Shown one piece after another: positions 60,848-64,000 of a stretch of 64,000 bases of DNA. Below the pieces are notes generated by a model. That model saw only the letters and a list, made by a program, of their open reading frames with translations. It searched no databases and had not been told where the DNA came from. Source of the stretch: JAFALK01 sp036500605 (GTDB lineage Bacteria > Pseudomonadota > Gammaproteobacteria > Burkholderiales > Burkholderiaceae_C). The position numbers were made by a program, and so were the translations under genes. The number at the start of each line of letters is the position of its first letter. The stretch's first letter is position 1. The DNA is taken from positions 57,828 to 121,827 of the forward strand of contig DASYBU010000022.1 of assembly GCA_036500605.1 (NCBI GenBank), in the 5' to 3' direction.

Positions 60848-62284
60848 ATGCAAAGTCATCTCTACCGCTTCCGCCCGGCCGACGCCCTCCTAGACAAGTA
60901 CCACGAACTTGAGCGGCAAGAGATCTACTTCGCGAGTCCGGAGGAGCTGAATGATCCGATGGAGGGCTTCGTCGACATTCTGTGGAGAGGCGACAGGATC
61001 GTTTGGGAAAACTTGCTGCGTCATTACCTCGTCTGCCTGCAGCAGGCATACATGCTGGCGTCCCTCAGTGGGCCTGAGGCCGCCGTACCCTGGGAATACA
61101 TCCCCATCGTCGATCCTGGCGATCGACGCGCACATACACCCGCGCACCGGCAACTCCATGAAGAGATGTTCGACATGTTCTTCGCAGAGCCTGCGGTCGA
61201 GGACTTCATCAACGCCATCGTCAACCGTGATGGACCGATCCGCCGCGATGAGTTGATTTTTCACTTAACCGGTATTCATCGGCTCGCACTGTTTGTTATT
61301 CGCCAGACCTCGTCAGCGCACGGGATGACGCCGAAGTTGGACTCGCCTGAAACCTTACGTGATGCTGCAATCCAATTGTTGCGCAACGCCACCAGCGCGA
61401 CGGTCGCGCTGAAGCAATCGACAGGCACAGAACCTCTGACTGAGCAGGCGATTGAGGATCTCTTCACTGTCAGTGTCCTCATGTTCAGGCAACAGGCGCT
61501 TCGCAATATTCAGCAGTCAATCATCGACCCGACAAAGGTTGGGGCGAACCTTGTAGTTCATGAGTTCCCGGAGGGCTATGTCAAGCAGATTGAGAGGATC
61601 CTGTATCCCGATTGGTATGTCGCGTGCTTCATGGAGAACTGCAGCAAGTCCTCAATCTGGGGAACCTATGGAAGCAAGCACGAGGGCATTTGCCTTAGAT
61701 TCAAGACGACGGTGAAGGATGGCCGACATTCTCTGCGCCTGAACTTCTTCAATGGTGTCAGCGCGAATGGACCCATCCGGAGCGACGCTGAGGCGGGCTT
61801 CGATAAGGTGACTTACACGCCAGATGTGGGAAGCGTCGACTTCTTCTCTTCCATAGGGCGCCTGTTCATTCCGGTCCTCAACAAGTACTGGTACGCCGAC
61901 AAGAATGGCCAGCGCAGTTCGAGTGCCGCCCTCCTGGACAGAGACCAGAAGGCATGGCGGGAAGCCTACTGGCAGAACTTCAGAGCCAGAACAACGAGCA
62001 AGCTGGAGGACTGGCAGCTTGAATGCGAACACCGAATCGTCCACTGTTCCAGCTTGCTTGACCTCTCCAATCGTGAGATGCGCAAGGCCACGTACCGCCT
62101 GGAGGACTTAGACGGAATTATTTTTGGGATCCGAACGCCACTTGAGGACAAGCTCAAGATCATTCAGGTGATCCAAGCCAAGTGGGCTGCACATGGGAAG
62201 ACAGATTTGAAGTTCTACCAGGCGGCCTACTCAAAATCGAAGGGCGTGATTGAGCACCATGAACTTGGGCTCTTGAAGCTGTAA
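60848..62284 (+). CDS. DUF2971 family protein
   Basis: From ATG 60848 (MQSHLYRFRPADALLDKYHE) the protein has 478 residues; the frame is open back to 60722 but the family starts at the LYRFRP segment. DUF2971 marks are YFASPEELNDPMEG near the start and VACFMENCSKSSIWGTYGSKHEGICL in the middle. The function is unproven. Members are frequent in accessory islands and are suspected of phage-defence or toxin roles. It has no partner gene close by on the same strand. Confidence 0.8.
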   Translation: MQSHLYRFRPADALLDKYHELERQEIYFASPEELNDPMEGFVDILWRGDRIVWENLLRHYLVCLQQAYMLASLSGPEAAVPWEYIPIVDPGDRRAHTPAHRQLHEEMFDMFFAEPAVEDFINAIVNRDGPIRRDELIFHLTGIHRLALFVIRQTSSAHGMTPKLDSPETLRDAAIQLLRNATSATVALKQSTGTEPLTEQAIEDLFTVSVLMFRQQALRNIQQSIIDPTKVGANLVVHEFPEGYVKQIERILYPDWYVACFMENCSKSSIWGTYGSKHEGICLRFKTTVKDGRHSLRLNFFNGVSANGPIRSDAEAGFDKVTYTPDVGSVDFFSSIGRLFIPVLNKYWYADKNGQRSSSAALLDRDQKAWREAYWQNFRARTTSKLEDWQLECEHRIVHCSSLLDLSNREMRKATYRLEDLDGIIFGIRTPLEDKLKIIQVIQAKWAAHGKTDLKFYQAAYSKSKGVIEHHELGLLKL

Positions 62285-62563
62285 AGCGAAATCGTCTTCG
62301 AGGCCCGTCTGATCTGACTCCACTCAGTTCCAGCAAGTCGTCGCGCAGTACGACCATTCACTGCACCGTCTCACTCAGCGCTTCACGGTGCAGCCCTGAC
62401 TTCGCCAGCAGCGCCGAGTTCAGGGTTCTTGCCTCACCGCGGATCAATTGGCCATGATTCGTCACCAGTTCCGCTCGCTTGCACAGTTGTCGGAGTGAAC
62501 TTCAAGAACTTACACCACTTTCGGGTGGCGTTTTCGCTTCCGCGTGTGCCAGCCCCTGGGTCG
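62285..62563. other. Intergenic region with a possible gene remnant
   Basis: No complete gene is seen in these 279 bp. On the minus strand a frame without a start codon reads ELVTNHGQLIRGEARTLNS and continues to a stop near 62360. It looks like a helix-rich protein remnant that I cannot assign. Confidence 0.4.
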
Positions 62564-63337
62564 TCAAGATGCCGCCTTCTTTGCAGGCTCGATCGTCGGT
62601 GTGGGCGTCGAGGCAGGCTCGGACGGGGCCGTCGCCGGTGAAGTAGCTTTCATTGGCGGCACGGCGGATGTACCGGATTCAGCCGATGCCTCAGACGCGG
62701 CGGAATTCGCGCCCATGACCTGAGCATTAGTGCCGCGAAAGCCGACGTAAGCAATACCGCATAAGGAGCCAAGCATCACGGCAGCGCTGATCCACTTCGT
62801 CCAGCGGTACCACCGCTCCCCAGCCTTCACCCGTTCCCATTCCAGCTTCAAGACCTTCGCCGAAGTGGTGACGAGCTTGCCTGCCTCGTCCATGATTGCG
62901 TCGCTCTCCTTGAATGCTTTGAACTCGCTGCCTCCGAAAAGGTCCTCTATTCTTGTGAGGGAGGCGAGAAGCTCTGAGTTCAGCCTATGGAGCGCGGGGG
63001 ACGAGTCAGCGGCGTTGATCCGAAGGCGAATGCTGGTCTCAGCCGTCGCATATCGACGGTATGACTCGGCCACCGCCTTCATTTCCTCTTGGGCAGTGTG
63101 CGCTGTACCTTCCGACTGGAGCGCCTTCACCGTATAGACGGTCTCGACGACGCCTGCGTAGTAGTCGGCGAGTTCCTTGCGCAGGGCATCGATCCACGCT
63201 TGCCGATGGTCGGACGTCTTGCCCTCTTTGGCGATGATCAGGCCGACCAGTGAAATGCCTCCCGCAATGAGCGCGACGGTAATCGCGGCCAGTGGCGCAT
63301 ACAGAGTGGCAAAGAGTTGGTCGGTCATGGAGTTCAA
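62564..63337 (-). CDS. Hypothetical membrane protein
   Basis: The 257-residue protein has two membrane spans: one near residues 14-35 (APLAAITVALIAGGISLVGL) and one near 183-203 (WISAAVMLGSLCGIAYVGF). A long helical, probably cytoplasmic region lies between them (HRQAWIDALRKELADYYAGV onward), and the tail is rich in Ser, Pro, Ala and Thr. No family was recognised. The topology resembles small sensor or effector anchors in accessory islands. An internal ATG lies at 63328. Confidence 0.65.
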   Translation of the reverse strand: MNSMTDQLFATLYAPLAAITVALIAGGISLVGLIIAKEGKTSDHRQAWIDALRKELADYYAGVVETVYTVKALQSEGTAHTAQEEMKAVAESYRRYATAETSIRLRINAADSSPALHRLNSELLASLTRIEDLFGGSEFKAFKESDAIMDEAGKLVTTSAKVLKLEWERVKAGERWYRWTKWISAAVMLGSLCGIAYVGFRGTNAQVMGANSAASEASAESGTSAVPPMKATSPATAPSEPASTPTPTIEPAKKAAS

Positions 63338-63702
63338 TGAATTGGAGTGATTCGCATTGTGCCGGTAGGGCCGTGCGCCGCGCTCGGATTCCCCGGTATG
63401 GGCATTTGGCCACGGCCCCAGCGCACCTTTCTAACAAGAAGGCCGGATGCAGCGACGGCGCCCCATCCTTGTCGTTCGCGAGTCGGTGATCGGGCGGCTC
63501 TTCGCCCCTTCATGCACGACAGAGCGGGCTGATGTACTCGCGTTCGGGCTCTCGCCGGAAGCGCTCGGCGAACTTGATCCGCGAATGACTGTGTATAACT
63601 ACAGTTTACTACTAAATATGTGGTAATCTCCTTGCATTGACGCTATAGGTAGTGTCTTTCGTCCTGGCGGCGAGTCGCCAGATGGCAACTTTGAAAGTCG
63701 GT
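63338..63702. other. Intergenic region with a possible 59-residue frame
   Basis: A frame at 63447-63626 (plus) encodes MQRRRPILVVRESVIGRLFA and further to a stop. It has no clear ribosome site and no recognised family. The A/T-rich part at 63590-63640 probably holds the promoter of the DUF2188 gene. Confidence 0.35.
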
Positions 63703-63864
63703 ATGAGCAAGAACAATCTGTATGTGGAACGTCGCCAGCAAGGCGACTATGCCGTCCGTAAGCCAGGCTCTGAACGTGCGAGCGCTGTCGAGCCCACGCA
63801 GGCGAAGGCGATCGAGCGGGCTCGAGAACTCAACCCGGACGCCGCCGTTCATGTCGAGCGGGTG
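63703..63864 (+). pseudogene. DUF2188 family protein, cut by an IS element
   Basis: The frame MSKNNLYVERRQQGDYAVRK to HVERV (54 residues) is the main part of the small DUF2188 domain, a basic protein of unknown function. At about 63863 the sequence changes to IS DNA. The frame stays open into that DNA to the window edge, but the added residues are not part of the family. Confidence 0.75.
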
Positions 63865-63870
63865 TGCTGG

Positions 63871-64000
63871 TCAAGTTTTTTCGGACACACCGATAGGTTG
63901 TTTGATTGCCGATTGCTGCTCGAAGGCATTGGGTGGCAGGTTGCCCAGTTTGGAGTGCAGCCGCACGCTGTTGTAGAAGCCCACGATGTAGTCGGCGATG
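63871..64000 (-). CDS. IS3-family transposase, C-terminal end (continues beyond window)
   Basis: Read leftwards, the last 43 codons give IADYIVGFYNSVRLHSKLGN, then LPPNAFEQQ and a stop at 63871. This is the end of an IS3-type integrase. The element's edge is close to 63863, inside the DUF2188 gene. It is a different IS3 element from the one at 57184. Confidence 0.85.
   Translation of the reverse strand, partial: IADYIVGFYNSVRLHSKLGNLPPNAFEQQSAIKQPIGVSEKT

Noticed and set aside
62300..62400. ACTCAGTTC-like and TCTCACTCAG-like strings that resemble the repeats at 44321
   Set aside because: Matches are short, scattered and in the same direction. They do not form an inverted transposon end.
44314..64000. 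CRISPR array or Cas genes linked to the Tn7-like module
   Set aside because: No regularly spaced repeats with unique spacers and no Cas-like protein were seen.

Overview
The window looks like a high-GC betaproteobacterial chromosome of the order Burkholderiales (Roseateles/Rubrivivax/Comamonadaceae-like). This rests on gene order: leuS-lptE-holA, divergent bamE/fur, hprK-ptsN-hpf, and dapB beside a TolQ/TolR-type pair. The species cannot be named from sequence alone. No rRNA gene or CRISPR array was seen, and no tRNA was recognised by eye.

Bases 1-13,600 hold the end of a DUF1501 gene, a secreted protein, and a five-gene tripartite ABC efflux operon (HlyD/MacA-like adaptor, MacB-type ATPase, TolC-like channel, two FtsX/MacB permeases). 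Behind it, on the same strand, lies a two-component system with a sigma-54 activator. A good -24/-12 promoter and palindromic upstream sites precede the operon, so the regulator probably controls it. A TonB-dependent receptor follows, closed by two tandem terminators.

Bases 13,600-44,200 are mostly core genome: a barstar/secreted RNase pair, malic enzyme MaeB, a PAS kinase with a FixJ-type regulator leading into thiL and pgpA, a group with a GGDEF/EAL protein, a cupredoxin-like protein, a lipoprotein-type truncated globin and a DUF3034 protein, then pncC, a DUF885 protein, holA, lptE, leuS, tolR/tolQ-like genes, dapB, bamE, fur, hprK, ptsN, hpf, a ferritin-like di-iron protein, a Dcp-type peptidase and a GntR-ABC operon. 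Two copies of a ~120-bp intergenic element, in the tolQ-tolR gap and in the fur/hprK gap, differ in sequence but keep paired stems.

From about 44,300 to the window end the DNA is accessory. A candidate transposon end (TGT plus two 17-bp direct repeats 21 bp apart) is followed by one large gene joining a PD-(D/E)xK-type nuclease, a P-loop NTPase and an S1 domain, which I could not match to a described system. Next comes a Tn7-like transposition module: Xre regulator, TnsA, TnsB, TnsC, two TniQ proteins and a Lon-like AAA+ protein without protease domain. The remaining cargo is a GIY-YIG (T5orf172) protein, an IS3 element split by an IS110 element whose 215-nt upstream region is a candidate bridge RNA, a DUF695 protein, small unknown proteins, a DUF2971 protein, a membrane protein and a DUF2188 gene cut by another IS at the window edge. 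The far end of the Tn7-like element was not found here.
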